Of a stretch of DNA of 64,000 nt, positions 1-12,465 are shown piece by piece; within the stretch, counting starts at the first letter, position 1, and each line of letters opens with the position of its first letter. The position numbers and the translations under genes were made by a program. This stretch comes from Protula sp. h YS-2021. Taxonomy: Eukaryota; Annelida; Polychaeta; Sabellida; Serpulidae. The stretch lies in contig OX457029.1 in NCBI GenBank assembly GCA_949752745.1, positions 43,448,500 through 43,512,499 of the forward strand. The letters are read 5' to 3'. A model generated the notes under the pieces. The model was not told the DNA's origin, ran no database searches, and was given only the letters and a program-made list of their open reading frames with translations.

Positions 1-1701
1 CAAGAATCGCCTTCATGGTTACGCATAGAGTACAAAAGGCTGATACATGCACTATTAGTATGATGTGTACCGCCATGCTTCTAGATTCTTGCCGCAACAG
101 CATTGGCACAGAATCGATTGCAAAGATTTAAAAATAAACAAATGTTGAACACATGCCTCCCATATTGCTTCAACTGGATTTTTAGAAGGAGTTTAAAAGT
201 GTTTAAAGAAATTCAGTCTTGGAGATGAAATTATACACTGGGTAAATAATAATATATTTAGCACCCTGTTAAATAATAAATTCACTTGCGGTTGGCTCGA
301 AATATTTCAAGGTGTAAGGCTAGGATGCCCACTCTCCAGTGTTTTCTTTGTAATTTGTATTGAAATTTTAGGAGGAATAATTAGAAGCAACTAGAAGCAA
401 TTAGAAGCAACGAATAATTAGAAGCAAAGACAATTTTCGCAGTTTGCAAATGGCACATATTTTATGGTTACTGATCTCCCCTCCATTCAAAAATATTTGA
501 TATTCATTACTGAATCTAAATAACGACAAAATGCATCTGTGTGTCTTCGGCGCGAGGTAGGTTATCCAACGTCTATACAACGTCAATTTTCCAAGATCCA
601 TTCAAAGTTGCACAAACGACGTTGATTAGAAATTTGAGAAAGCTGCAGTCTGGTTGCAGCCAAAAGCAACGTCTAAACAATTTTGGTTATCTAACTTCTG
701 TTCAACGTTGTGTCAAAGATCCTGATTAGACGTTGATCTATGGTAGCGACTTAACACAACCAACTTACAACCTCAAATCAATGTTGTCTCGATATCAAAA
801 TGTACCCAATTTTGCATGTATATATCTAAATGAATTTCGGATCTCTTTCAAATTATATCTATCTAATCGAATTTTAGATGTCTAAGTTTAGACCTAACTT
901 GATTTTAAACATCTCTTAATCAATTACACATATCTGCACAAAACCACAAACAGTTAAAGAGCCTCGCCATTCTGGGGCATTGTTGTCTGATTTGAAAACT
1001 GTCCGAAATCGCAGCTGCATTAAAAACAACTTAGACACTGATAAACTGGTTGAATGAGCTAAATGCATAACTTAAGAAGTTTCTAAGCAAGCATTTCAAT
1101 GGTTAGAACACAGCAGAGAACACAATATCATTGCCGTCCAGAAAAGTTTTTTACAATTAATTTTTCCTCATGCATTTTCAGATTTCTAAAGCATCCTCCT
1201 TCACCACCATTCGAGACTCTCCACCCAAGTATTGATGCAATGATACCTGTCATAATGCTATAAAAAGCACTCGCCCAATCTTCCACACATACACATATAC
1301 ACGCAAATGTTTAGCTTGAACAAAAAGGTTTTGCACTGTATAAGTTGGAAAAGATAGGGCATTGTGCCATAGGAAAAGCGGAAAAAATTACAGAAATGAA
1401 AAGCTCAAAAGCTAAGAGATTTCATATTTTTTAAGCCAACAAGCAGAATTTTCAGGACAAAAAAAGAGAATGGCCACATGTTTATATTTTAATTAAAAAT
1501 GAAAAGATTGCTGCATTTGAACAAAAACGAAAATATCATTAAACCGAAAAAGAAACAACCAAATATCGCACATTTTGAGAGAAAAAGGGGTCCTTCTCGT
1601 GGTAGATCCACCCAAGCCATATACCTAGACCGAAATTCGCACAGCGAATTAGACCCCACTTGGAATGATAACTTAAAACGGAAGGTAGATGCTATTGCTA
1701 T
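1..1701. other. non-coding sequence, no gene seen
   Basis: No open frame here resembles a known protein on either strand, and the few short frames have no family signature. The only structured part is a CAACGT-rich stretch at 540-800, listed separately. A poorly conserved AT-rich background accounts for the rest. Confidence 0.6.
540..800. repeat. CAACGT-rich non-autonomous repeat fragment
   Basis: The hexamer CAACGT or its complement ACGTTG recurs many times here (CCAACGTC, ACAACGTC, GACGTTGA, TTCAACGTTG). The same vocabulary appears at 12010-12320 and 13440-13575, so this is a dispersed repeat family rather than unique sequence. No protein-coding capacity is visible. The exact ends cannot be fixed from a single copy. 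Confidence 0.5.
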
Positions 1702-1756
1702 TTGTTAACAATTTTTACATGTCCGAATGTAGAACATCCTCCTAAAATACTAACAA

Positions 1757-2400
1757 CTATACCGGTAAGGTCAAGGTCAAACCTTTTTATCAGATGCACC
1801 ACTTTAGATGACCCTTCATATATGTGCCAAGTTTGGTTGGATATGTCTGGAAACCGATTGCTCTATCTCTTACCGTTTTCGAGATAAAGGCCAGCCTCCG
1901 GTGTGGGACTCGAAAGTGACCTGAAGATCAAGGACGCCGGAAGTTATACCTTGCGTATCGTCGGATAGGGGGTGGAGGTCGAAAATGAGGTCAAAATTGC
2001 TCTATTTTTTACCGTTTTTGAGATAAAGATAAACGTCGGATAGGGGGTGGAGGTCGAAGATGAGGTCAAAATCTCTTACTGCTTTCGAGATAAATCATTG
2101 TTTCTCTTAAATTCCGTTTTTCGCGATTTGACCTTGACCATCACCATTTTCAACGGATGCCTCGGATCATATGGTCCTTTATATATGTGCCAAGTTTGGC
2201 TTTTCTAGCTTCAACGGCCTTGCTGTAGATGTCTGGAAACCGATTGACCTTTTTCGCGATTTGACCTTGACCAGTAAGGTCAAGGTCGAAAATTTTTATC
2301 AGGTGCACCACTTCAGATGAACCTCCATACTTATGCCAAGTTTGGTTGGTCTAGCTTCAGCGGTCTTGGAGGGGATGTCTGGAAACCGATTCGGCGGAAG
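1757..2400. repeat. three diverged copies of a ~130-bp repeat unit
   Basis: The phrases AAGGTCAAGGTC, GTGCCAAGTTTGG and GATGTCTGGAAACCGATT recur in the same order at about 1757-1860, 2125-2260 and 2268-2395. A shorter motif, CGTCGGATAGGGGGTGGAG, occurs twice between them (about 1960 and 2034). The array ends in an A-rich stretch at 2400-2430, which would fit a retroposed SINE-like unit, but no pol III promoter was identified. Confidence 0.55.
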
Positions 2401-2430
2401 AAGAAAAAAAAAGGAGGGAAAAAAATAGTT

Positions 2431-5400
2431 GAAGAACTCGAGGCAATCCATCCCCATTTGGTATTTTCAATACTAAGTGGGAATAATAACACTAAAACAG
2501 CACGACCGTTATAACGAAACGCCAGTGCATTCAGTTGTGACCAAATGGATACGAGTTAGAGATCACAACCGCGTGCTCAAATTGGACATGTCGTAAGTTA
2601 AAATATCGGAGAAAAAACGAGTATGCGTGGCGCGTTTTTCACTTTTCATGACTCAGGGCTGTGGACGTGCTTCTTCTTGACTCGTCCTGAATTTTATGAA
2701 AATATACAGCTCTTTTTCAAGTGTTTGGCCCAGGCATTTACTAGCTGCTCTTCAACTCAAGAGGTACTATAAAACCATGAAAACACAGGCCTGACAGCGT
2801 GTAGACAGTGAACGACTTTCCCCATTATGTATTCACATAAAGAAACTATCGAGTTTCGAAATATTTGGAGTGGATTTCAAGTTTACATTCGACGATATGT
2901 AAAATCACTGTTTGAATAATTTCAGGTACACAAACTACAACTTTATGTTAACTGCTACAGACATGTTCCACAATAAAATGTCGATTAGCACTCGGGTGTG
3001 GACAGTAAAAGTAAATGCTTCGATAAAAATAGATATGTCAATGACCAATGAGCGTATCGCTTTAGCAATTCATGCTGCATTTTCTAAAAAAAAATGAATC
3101 TCAAGTCTTTTATTGGCGTCTCACTTTATAATACAAGATAAGAACACCACTGTATGTTATATGAAGCAATTCGTGTGATATTCACTTATTTTGAAGCTCA
3201 CTGCAAAGCATGAACTCTCAGTGTCTCTAAGTCGATTTACTCAGTCTCTATAAATCGCATAGCAGGGATAAAACCTGAAATGTAAACTGACAAGTTTGCG
3301 TTTTAACATCAAGGAGAGTGAAGGAGAATTTTGCTTTATTGTTTGAAACCATCTGCTTGTATTCAACGTAAGCTTCTTATATTAGAAATATGAGCGGAAC
3401 CAATCACACGTATGAAGTTGCTGTTTTGGAGTTATTTTTTGTGGACTTTGGAGGTACATCTCATATTGTGACCATGGCTTGCAAAACGCAATGGTCGCTG
3501 TACGAGGTGTAGATTCACGGTTCACATTAGCACCGCCCGGATATAGACGAAGGTAATGTCGCTGATGTTAAAAAAATACACGTTAACACTGGCCTGGTTG
3601 AGTTAAATACGATCAGTGTGTTTCACCATGGAAACTATGAATAAAACATAAGTGATTAAAAGACTTCGACTTTTCAAGTTTGGAAGAAAAAAAACCCGAA
3701 TACTTTTAACTTGCAGGATATCGTTAAGGGAATGTCCGCACGACAATCCAGCATCAAAAGGCTGCATCGGTGACGTCACATATATACAGCTCAACCCTAT
3801 ATAACGGCATCGTTAGGACCGCGAACTGTGGTCGCTATACCTAGTAACTAGCTGCAACCGGAACAGTAGAAGCACTATGGGAAGAGTGGGCGACGTCGTT
3901 ATAAAGAAATTCCGATGTTATCACGTGGACAAACCAAAAACTGAGTTTAACATCAGAACAGTGGGTTCGAAAGCATCTGGTTTTGCTGCTTGCTTTATGG
4001 TTGACTGAAAGTCCACAAACTAAACTTTACCTCGGGAAAATGCTTATGGATAAAACTATCATCTGAACAAATCATAAACGGTCCCGAGTTCTCGATATTA
4101 GAATTCCGTACGTTAGACAGACATTTGGTAAAGTCCCAGGGGGGCAACTTGGTATCATATGCGTACCACGTGTGTCCAAAAAAAAAAAAAATAAAAATAA
4201 AAAAAAACGCAGAGAAAGGGAGTGACTTCGAGATCTTTGAAGTCCGTGCGGAGTGTCAATTTCGCTAAAAAAAAGCGGGAAGTAAGGGGGGGGGGCAATT
4301 ACTCCGTGTTACAGGGAAAAGGGGACTCTTTCAGAATTGTATTCTGTGTTTGGTTAAAAAGGGGTATTTTTCTACCTCTGCACCTTGCGTTTAAGGGTCG
4401 TTTTAAGAAGTCACGGACACGTATGGTAACCAGTTGGTAGCTAAGTGGCCCCTTGGGGGTAAAATTACGAAGAGCATCCGCATCAGCGTCAAGCGTTGAT
4501 GATCCCACACACTGCAGTCCGTAGTTTTGTCCACTTGCATGATTGAATATTCTATTCATTTCGAGAGAACATCACCAGCTTACTCGTTTATCTCGCCACG
4601 CTCTGGAAAAGACCCTGTAATTCGAAATGTCCGGGTTGTCGATAAAAGCGTTTTGAGATGTTTGAAGCGTATTCTCAATGCCAAAACGGGCAGGATGTCG
4701 AGTTAGACCGGGTCTTGGTTAACTGCTAAAACTGCACACGCCATCTTCGGGTTTGATAAACATGTATCTTTCTGTTTTTGAAAATATGATAAATGTTACA
4801 CTAATCACCGATCTTTTCTTACTTTTCAGTGTTATGAAATTTGCAATAAAAAGACCCTAAACCAATTCAGTATTGCCATGATTCACTGCTAAAATTGTTA
4901 ATCAAAGGGCACTGCAAATTTTCAAAGGGCGCACCCTCTTTAAATTTTTATGGTCCGACAAGATCTTTCACATCATTCCGCTCTACAAGTTACTTCTCGT
5001 TGCAAGCAGATGTGTGTCTTCCAATATTTCAATGTGGGTTTATAAAATTGTGGAAGAACGCCACATGGCAAACATATGTAATGCATACTTCGGTTTAACA
5101 ATCCCGATATACGTCACATTTAAAGTGAGAAAAAAAATGCATCAGAGCAGTCTAGACAGTCATGAATATTCACGATCTATCTCGATATTATTTACCCACC
5201 AAACAGCACCAACCTAAGTGGTGGGTGAGCAAACATTACCTGTCATTTCAACAAGCACAGTGTTTATTCAAAGCGTTTTTTATTGTTGTTGATAGTTATT
5301 GACGTAATTATGGCAATTTTCCGAAAAAAAGATATTAAATACTGTTCTTTAGAAAGAACATCCAACACGAAAAATGTAAATGAATAAAATATGCCACTCC

Positions 5401-5898
5401 ATAATCTACAGATACCTTTCAACTCCGGACAACAAATTGAAACCGGGTTGTAAGAAAGCGTGGGGGGAGCGGCAAAAATCGCTGTGTCTTGAAATAAGCG
5501 AAAAGTAATTTAACAATGAACCTGACCTCTGTCCAATGAGAAGGGAAAGACTTTTGATTTTGATATACAACCAAATCCCGACAGTGATCCAACGTCTTGT
5601 CGATCCAACGTCTTGTTCAGTGGACAGACTGCTTCACAAACAAAGGTATTCTCAAACACTTCAGAAAACAATACAAGACAAGCAGTCCTTCGTACGGGCA
5701 GGGTAACTCCGCGCCATCTGCGCAGAATGCCGGTTTTGTTAAAGAGGAGTAATTTTTATTTAGTTTACTGTATTTGCCAGAAAGGGTGTTCTTTTGGCAA
5801 TTCAATCCGTGTCCAACAAGAAAAAAGAGCGGAGGAGGGGGAGCAAAAATCTATGTGTCAATGTGTCTGCTAGTTTTCGTTCTTTATCTGCAGTGACT
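2431..5898. other. non-coding sequence, no gene seen
   Basis: No frame of convincing length or recognisable family was found on either strand. There is an A-rich tract at about 4168-4207 and a G-run near 4286. Two copies of CCAACGTCTTGT near 5590-5615 echo the CAACGT repeat family. Confidence 0.55.
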
Positions 5899-6643
5899 TG
5901 GTTTCCTATGGAATGCCATTTTCACATTTATTAGGGAATTACTGATATCAAAAATTAATTTTTGATATCAAAGATTGATTTTTTGATATCAAGAATTAAT
6001 TTTTGCTGTCTGTAATTGTATTTTTGATATCTCTAAATGTATTCTTGAGCTCAAAAAATCATTTTTGATATTAATTAATATTTAGAAATATTAAGAAATA
6101 TTTACTGATATTAAAAATTATTTATGATATCAAAACTGATTTTTTGAGATCAAAAATGTAATTTTTGATAGCAAAAAGGAAATATTTGAGAGCAAAATAT
6201 CAATTTTGAGCTCAGTAATTCATTTTCCTTTTATTGATATCAAGAATTTATTTCAGATATCATTATTTCAGAATGATACTTTTCTAATTTGTATTTTGAA
6301 AGTTGTAAATGATTTTTTATCTCAAAAATTGATTTTTGATATCAAAATATCAGTCTATTTTTTTAAAATAAAATATGCAGAAACACACATCTGTAAATAA
6401 ATAATGACTGGTCTTTGAGCACAGTATCTTTATTTAAATTTTTTACTGTACAAAAAAAGAAGCAATTCTCGAGATCACGTTTTTTTAGTTTGTAAAATTG
6501 ATTTTTTGATCTCAAAAATAAATGTTTGCTCTCTAAACTTCAATTATAAATTATTGAGATCTACATTGATTTATTGATATTTTGAATTATATTTTGATAT
6601 CGAAAATAAGCATTAAATGATAAAACGGCATTCCATAGTTTCC
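5899..6643. mobile_element. AT-rich MITE with TATGGAATGCC termini
   Basis: The ends are inverted repeats. TTTCCTATGGAATGCCATTT near 5902-5921 faces its complement, which reads AAAACGGCATTCCATAGTTT at about 6622-6641. The interior is roughly 700 bp of imperfect, alternating-orientation copies of a TTTTTGATATCAAAAA-like palindrome, at least 15 of them. There is no coding capacity. The structure fits a non-autonomous DNA element whose body is built from palindromic subrepeats; the superfamily is unknown. Confidence 0.6.
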
Positions 6644-8397
6644 AGCTGCATCTGTATTCATAACTTGATAATGCATGGACGGGGTGTTTTTGTATTAAAT
6701 TTGACACTACGCATTTTGGGGTGAAAGTTACAAAGGTGTCCGCGTTTGGTTAAATGAGGTAGGGGGCGCGGGTATTTATGGATATTCTGTTGTGCATTTG
6801 ATCTTTTTGTTCTGCCGACGAATTGGACATTCTACAAAAATATTACTCATGGACAAGGAGGAACTATTTTTCAAGAAATATGATACAGATCTCTCCAGAG
6901 GTCAGCTATTTAAAAAAAAAAACGACCCTGGTAAAAAACAGTAACAGCAATAAACCGTGTTTAATAATCAGCTCACGTCCAGACTTCAATAACAACTATA
7001 CATAGGATATAAGCAGTCTTTCCGCATTCTCTTTTACGTTTCGATTTAGGTTTGAATATTCGAATAAAGAAACATTTATCTATCGACATGTTCTAGTCAT
7101 TTACAGAGCTCTTGTTTATAGAATGACGTAATCTGGTCGTAAAAGCAGCGCATCTTAGTACAGCTGTAACGGGAATATTGAAAGTCGAAATAAGCTTTGC
7201 GTGTGTTTTTTTTTTTTCATCACATCTGCAATCAGCATTGCATTTCAATTTGCATAGATTAAATCGACTTTTAATTTAAGTAGACATCAAGTACCTAATA
7301 AATATGCTGTAAATATCATGTGACATCGAATGACGTGTCTTTCTCGGTCATCACCTTGGATGGTGCGATACGTAAAAAATACACAGTGACTGTTCCACGT
7401 CACATTTTTAGTATTTGGAAATTTTCGAAAATAAAAGAAAGATATCAATCGGATACTATCGCTTTGGCAGTCTGGCTCAATGTTATTCACCTCACAATGT
7501 GTTTAAAAAGCGCCTAGTATTTAGGCAAATCTGATTTTTTAAAGAGACAATTTACTCCATGACTTGTGGTATTTCTTAGATAAAGTTATACGTTCCGCGA
7601 AATTTATTTAAAATTATTCGCAAAAACATCTTCGCATAACAATTACTTGTATTCAATTTTGATGTAGTAATACCGTAACTGGTAGAGATGACATTGAGAG
7701 GGATGGGGCCCAGCCTGAGACTTGTTTAGTCTCGATGAAATTGGACTTAATCTGTGGCTTTGGTTTTTATTTTCGACTTGATCCTAGATAATTTTTAGTA
7801 TTTCAGAAACCCAATGGTGACTTTTCTCCTCACCAAAAAACCCAACTAAATTATGTCAAGTAACAAGTTGCCACGTCATGGCTTTCTGGGCCCAAGACCC
7901 TTGAGTACTGGCCTTGCAGGAACCACTTGTCGGCGTTCCACAAGAGCCTACAGGACGCTTCAAGCAGTTCAGTCAAGCATCGGCTGTAAAATGGTGCAAT
8001 AAAGTATCGACTGTGGCCATAATATTTTACAGCACGAATATAAAGTTTCACTTAATAGTTTTTTTTCTCTGCAAACCTTCAAATGAACTTGGGAGATTCT
8101 TGAGCAAATGTACACTTTGATCAGCTGAATAAATTTGCATTTTATAACAACACAAGGAGAGCATTTAAAATCTCATACTGCATCGTTTTAAACTGCCATC
8201 CCATCCTACGCAAAACCTATAATTGCCTTAAATACAGTTAAAATTAAGTTTTTCCCCATTTCACTTCGAAATAAATTAACAGAGATTGCCAAGACCCGGG
8301 CTGGGTCGTGTATTGCGATTAAATTGTCTGCCAAAGCCGGCAAGAAGAAACATAAGTAATGTCAAATATCTTCACAAAATAGAGAAACTTCAAGCAC
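6644..8397. other. non-coding sequence, no gene seen
   Basis: Only short frames without recognisable similarity are present, and no structural RNA was recognised. The stretch is AT-rich and otherwise featureless to the eye. Confidence 0.55.
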
Positions 8398-9000
8398 GCC
8401 CGGCAAACATTAAGACGCCAGAATGACGTCGGGTCGACGTCGTGACCCGACGTTTCCGACGTCGGACTGACGTGCCGGTTTTGGTTGTATATGAAATGGA
8501 ACCGACGTCGGTTTTTCAACGTCATAATGACGTCGGGTTCCGACCTAAATCCGACGTCGGAATTAAGTCGGTTTTAGGTTGTATATGAGATTGGAACCGA
8601 CGTCGGATTCCGACCTGAAACTGACTAGAGTTATATAATCAATATATAATTAATTATTCAACTGCTGTTGTGAAATACATACGAAAGCATTTTCCATGTA
8701 AATTTTTTACATTCTAGGAAGAAAAATACCGGTGCGCCATCAAAATTCTAAAATTTTCATGTAAAAATTACGTTTTTTCTTCCTCTTTTTCAAAATGACC
8801 TACATTTCCGGTAAGCGATAATAATGTTCATCGCTTTTTGGTCGTTTTTGCAACGTCGGAATGACGTCAGAAAACCGGCGTCGCCTCGATGTCGGAAAAT
8901 TCGGGTTTTAGGGTAATAGGTCAGAATGTGGTTGTGAAGTCGTCGCGACCAAAATACAACCTTTTTTTCAACCAAAAAAGACGTCGGTTGTTTGCTGGGC
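8398..9000. mobile_element. CGACGTCGG-rich non-autonomous DNA element, copy 1
   Basis: The element starts with GCCCGGCAAAC and ends with GTTTGCTGGGC, which are inverted repeats with one mismatch. Just inside both ends are many copies of the palindrome CGACGTCGG and of GACGTCGG or GTCGGATT variants, with the linker TTTTGGTTGTATATGA. The centre (about 8640-8840) is AT-rich and unique. No protein is encoded. A second, diverged copy lies at 12466-13413. The superfamily cannot be assigned from the termini alone. Confidence 0.7.
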
Positions 9001-9237
9001 AGGTGGTTTCCTGGCTGAGGAACCACGAGTGACTGCGTCATGCGTTTGTTTCTCTCCAGCAAACCAAAAAGTGAGGAAGTTTGTCAGTTTTAAACCATTG
9101 TTCCACTGAAATATTACATGTGTGTATAATAAGGCCTATTTCGTCGACTGCAATGATGCGCATTAGTGACCAGCTTAGGTCAAGAGCCCATGCATATTTA
9201 TTATTTAATAAGGTGTCACAATGAGAAACCTCTTCTT

Positions 9238-9259
9238 CTAATAATAATAATAATAATAA

Positions 9260-9290
<31 letters not shown>

Positions 9291-9292
9291 AA
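9238..9292. repeat. (TAA)n(GAA)n microsatellite
   Basis: About eight TAA-type units are followed directly by about ten GAA-type units. Translation of this tract produces a spurious poly-leucine/phenylalanine frame on the minus strand, which is not a gene. Confidence 0.9.
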
Positions 9293-9439
9293 TTCGATTT
9301 CTCTAACACCTATTCTAGTAATAAGCTCTAGGTACTTGACAAATGAACACTTGACTAGGCACACAGAATAAAGCAATTACAATACAACATGAAAATAAAA
9401 TATAATTACAATACAGCATTAATAAACAGTATAATCCAA

Positions 9440-11260
9440 AAAATACTGTCTCAAACGATGGGTGTTTAAACCTTTTTTAAAGCTTTCTAAAGATTAAGAA
9501 AAGTGTAATTCTTTTGGAAGTTTGTTCCATTCCATAGCTGCAGCAACCTCAAAACATCTGTCACAGGTTTTTGAGAGCGATTTTGGCACACCGAATAGAC
9601 GATTATCAGTAGATCGCAGGTTGCTTTGAGGTGGATACTACTTGACTGGATCTATTAAATACCGAGGAACAGTTTCGTGCAAACAATTATAACCAAGAAC
9701 TAAAATTTTATAACCAATTCTGCAAACAACAGGTAACCAGAGTAAAGTATACAAAATTGGCGTAATGTGTTCCCTGTAACCAGCCATAACCACTACTCTA
9801 GCCGCTGCATTTTGTACCATTTGCAGTCTATGAAGTAGGTTTTTACTGACTCCACTCAAAAGACTGTTTGCATAATCAATTCTAGAGATAATAAATGCTT
9901 GTATAAGAGATTTGGTTGAATCGAAATCTAAAAATTTACGTGAGAGATAGAGCGAAGGTAAAACATAGCACTTTGGCATTTTGAAACTATAAATTTCTCC
10001 AAGGTCATGTTCGAATAAAAAAACAGAGCCTAGGTTTTTTTTACTGCACTTACATTTGAGATTTCATTACCATTTAAACTTGCCAATCAGTAAGAACTCA
10101 GTTTTGTCATCTTTTTACTTCAAAAAGTTACACACCATCTAATGTTTAATTTCTAAAATACACTTTACGATTTTATACAAGACTTCACTTTGATCCTTCT
10201 TCTTGAAAAAAGATGTATATCTGTGAATCATCGCCAAAGAAGTGGTAGTATAGTCCATCCTTTTTATAATGTCTGGAACGGGTGAGATATACAGTGTAAA
10301 TAAAAGAGATTCAAGTACAGAGCCGTGCCAAGGACAGAGTGTCTAAATTTCTAGGGTCAGGCTTGTGGCCACCCGCAGTTACTGTTTGAATTCGATTCGA
10401 TAAATATGATCTAATCCAGGTCTACAAAGGGTTTTATGGTTTAGGGCATAAAGGTCGCACTAAGATCCAAGAGTATAAGTGCGGTCATCTGCTTCCGATG
10501 CATCGCAGACAAAACTTCAGTGTGTTCCCTCAGCAGGACAGTCTCTGTGGAGTGCAAACGACGGTATGCTGATTGAAGAGTTTCCGTGAGATCAAACTCA
10601 TTGAGATGATAATTTAGTCGATTTGCAAATACTTTTTCTCACACTTTAGAAATAAAACAAGCCGAAAATATTTGTATATATTATAATCAAGACCAGATTT
10701 CTTTAGAAGTGGCTTTACAATAGCAGATTTCATTGCCATTGCAGCAATGCCTGATGAAAGCCAAACATTCACAATTATGGTAGTTTCCGGAATAAGTTCA
10801 GATTTGCATGATTAAGAAGGGTGGTCGGAATAGGATCCAGTTCACAAGTCGCTAATGTTGATGTTGAAATGACTTTACAAATTTTCTCCCTGTTGCCAAG
10901 GTGTATTCTTCTAAACACGCATTTTTGTCAAATAATGTCACGAAATTCATTTATAGTACCCTGCGCAAGATCTGAAGAAATGCCCCCATTAATTTTGACT
11001 GCTATATTTACGAAGAAATCTACGAAGTTGTTCAGTAATTTAATAGGAGTGCTGTCAAGATACTCTGGACCGGAATTCCTGTTCAGAAGCCTTTTAGTCC
11101 TTCCAAAAAGTGTTTTTTCATTCCAGAATATTATAATGAAAAAAAATTAGATTTGGCATTAAGAAGGGTCTTTACAAGTTTTGTCTGTTCTCTCCAAGCG
11201 TTAACATCAAAATCTAAATCAGACTTACGAGCTTTCCTTTCTAGTCTGCGTCATGTCACT
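9440..11260 (-). pseudogene. degenerate LINE reverse transcriptase (L2/Jockey-like)
   Basis: Read on the minus strand, pieces of a non-LTR retrotransposon RT appear in the expected order. A segment near 10700 reads IVKPLLKKSGLD. Near 10280-10340 there is GSVLESLLFTLYISPVPD, which is the RT motif before the catalytic centre. Near 10210-10245 FGDDSQIY stands where RTs have a YADD box. At 9638-9979 a 113-codon open frame gives the thumb region, with SRIDYANSLLSGV, LQMVQNAAARVV and LLWLPV. Frames are interrupted repeatedly between these segments and the 5' half is missing, so the copy is dead. The family is assigned from motif order only; L2, CR1 and Jockey relatives cannot be separated here. Confidence 0.75.
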
Positions 11261-12009
11261 TTTGGCTTTCTAAAAGTTCGGGATCCCGACCTTGATGTTA
11301 CCGGTATAAATATCAGAATTTGTATATATTAACGGATAACAATTGGGTTCTGTTGAAATTTTGGGATATCTGGAAACAATTTCGGAAAAACATTGGGATC
11401 ATGCCTCTATCTAGGTTCCGACGAATAGATTAATTAATTTTTCACTTTTCTGCGCTTAAGTCTTCACTTTTCTTGTGAAGACACCTTTTAACTTCAAAAA
11501 ACGACTGAGAATCTTTTCCAGAACGCTGGAACAGTACTCAAGAGGATTTTAATGATGAATTAGTTTTATGGATACACTTTAATTTTTAAAATTCAGTGTA
11601 AGAAAAATTGAGGGATTGAGCTTAATCAAATATATCATGAACGCAGTAAAAAAGCTGTAATGTTTTACCTGATTTATAAACGAAGCTCAAGTAAGAAGAG
11701 CACGTAGTATGGGCAATATCAAGAAATAAAAATTATCATCATCATAACCATCAAATTATCGTTATCATCGTTATCCTCATCACGAACAAAAGAACGAAGA
11801 ACCAGACACAATAATCCGCACAATTATAACAGCAAATTCCTCTAAAAGCAAATAGCGAGGTTTACCAATAGATTACTCATTCCCCAGAGCTACAACTAAT
11901 TGCTGAAAATTTTATGAACAACTAATAAATCACAACTATCAATCGCTTTCTTTAATGACATTCGTACCCAATTACGATATCTGAAAGCTCCGATACCTAT
12001 TACACATTC
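11261..12009. other. non-coding sequence, no gene seen
   Basis: No supported frame was found. A short ATC/ATT-rich simple sequence lies at about 11735-11790. The rest is AT-rich unique sequence. Confidence 0.5.
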
Positions 12010-12465
12010 CAGCATCGATTCAACGTCGATTTGAGTTTTGCAATGCTGGCCCAACCTAAACTACAATATTACTATGGTTTTACTTTGGTTTTTATCGCTC
12101 GTGATCATAGCTCAGCATCTTACAATACCTTCAACACAACGCTGGGTAATCAACGTTGTTCAGGTGTTGCTTTTGGTCGCAACCAAAACACAACTCTCTC
12201 TGACGTCTAATCAGCGTCTTTGGCACAACATTTAATGGGTGTCGAAAATCGACTTTGGATAGGCGACGACATAACAAGTGCAGATGTCGGACTGACAACG
12301 AAACACAACCTCATTGTGTTATGGCTCACCGGAAATGGAAGCCATGACATGCCTTCTTGAAAATAAACAAAAATAGTTTTTCCACTTACTTTGACAAATA
12401 TTCATGGGTATTTTGTGTGACTGGATGACCCAAGGTTGAGGGGAAAAGTACTTTGACGGAACATA

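Noticed and set aside
9038..9376. Minus-strand frame with a long Phe/Leu run
   Set aside because: Produced by the TAA/GAA microsatellite at 9238-9292; composition is artificial.
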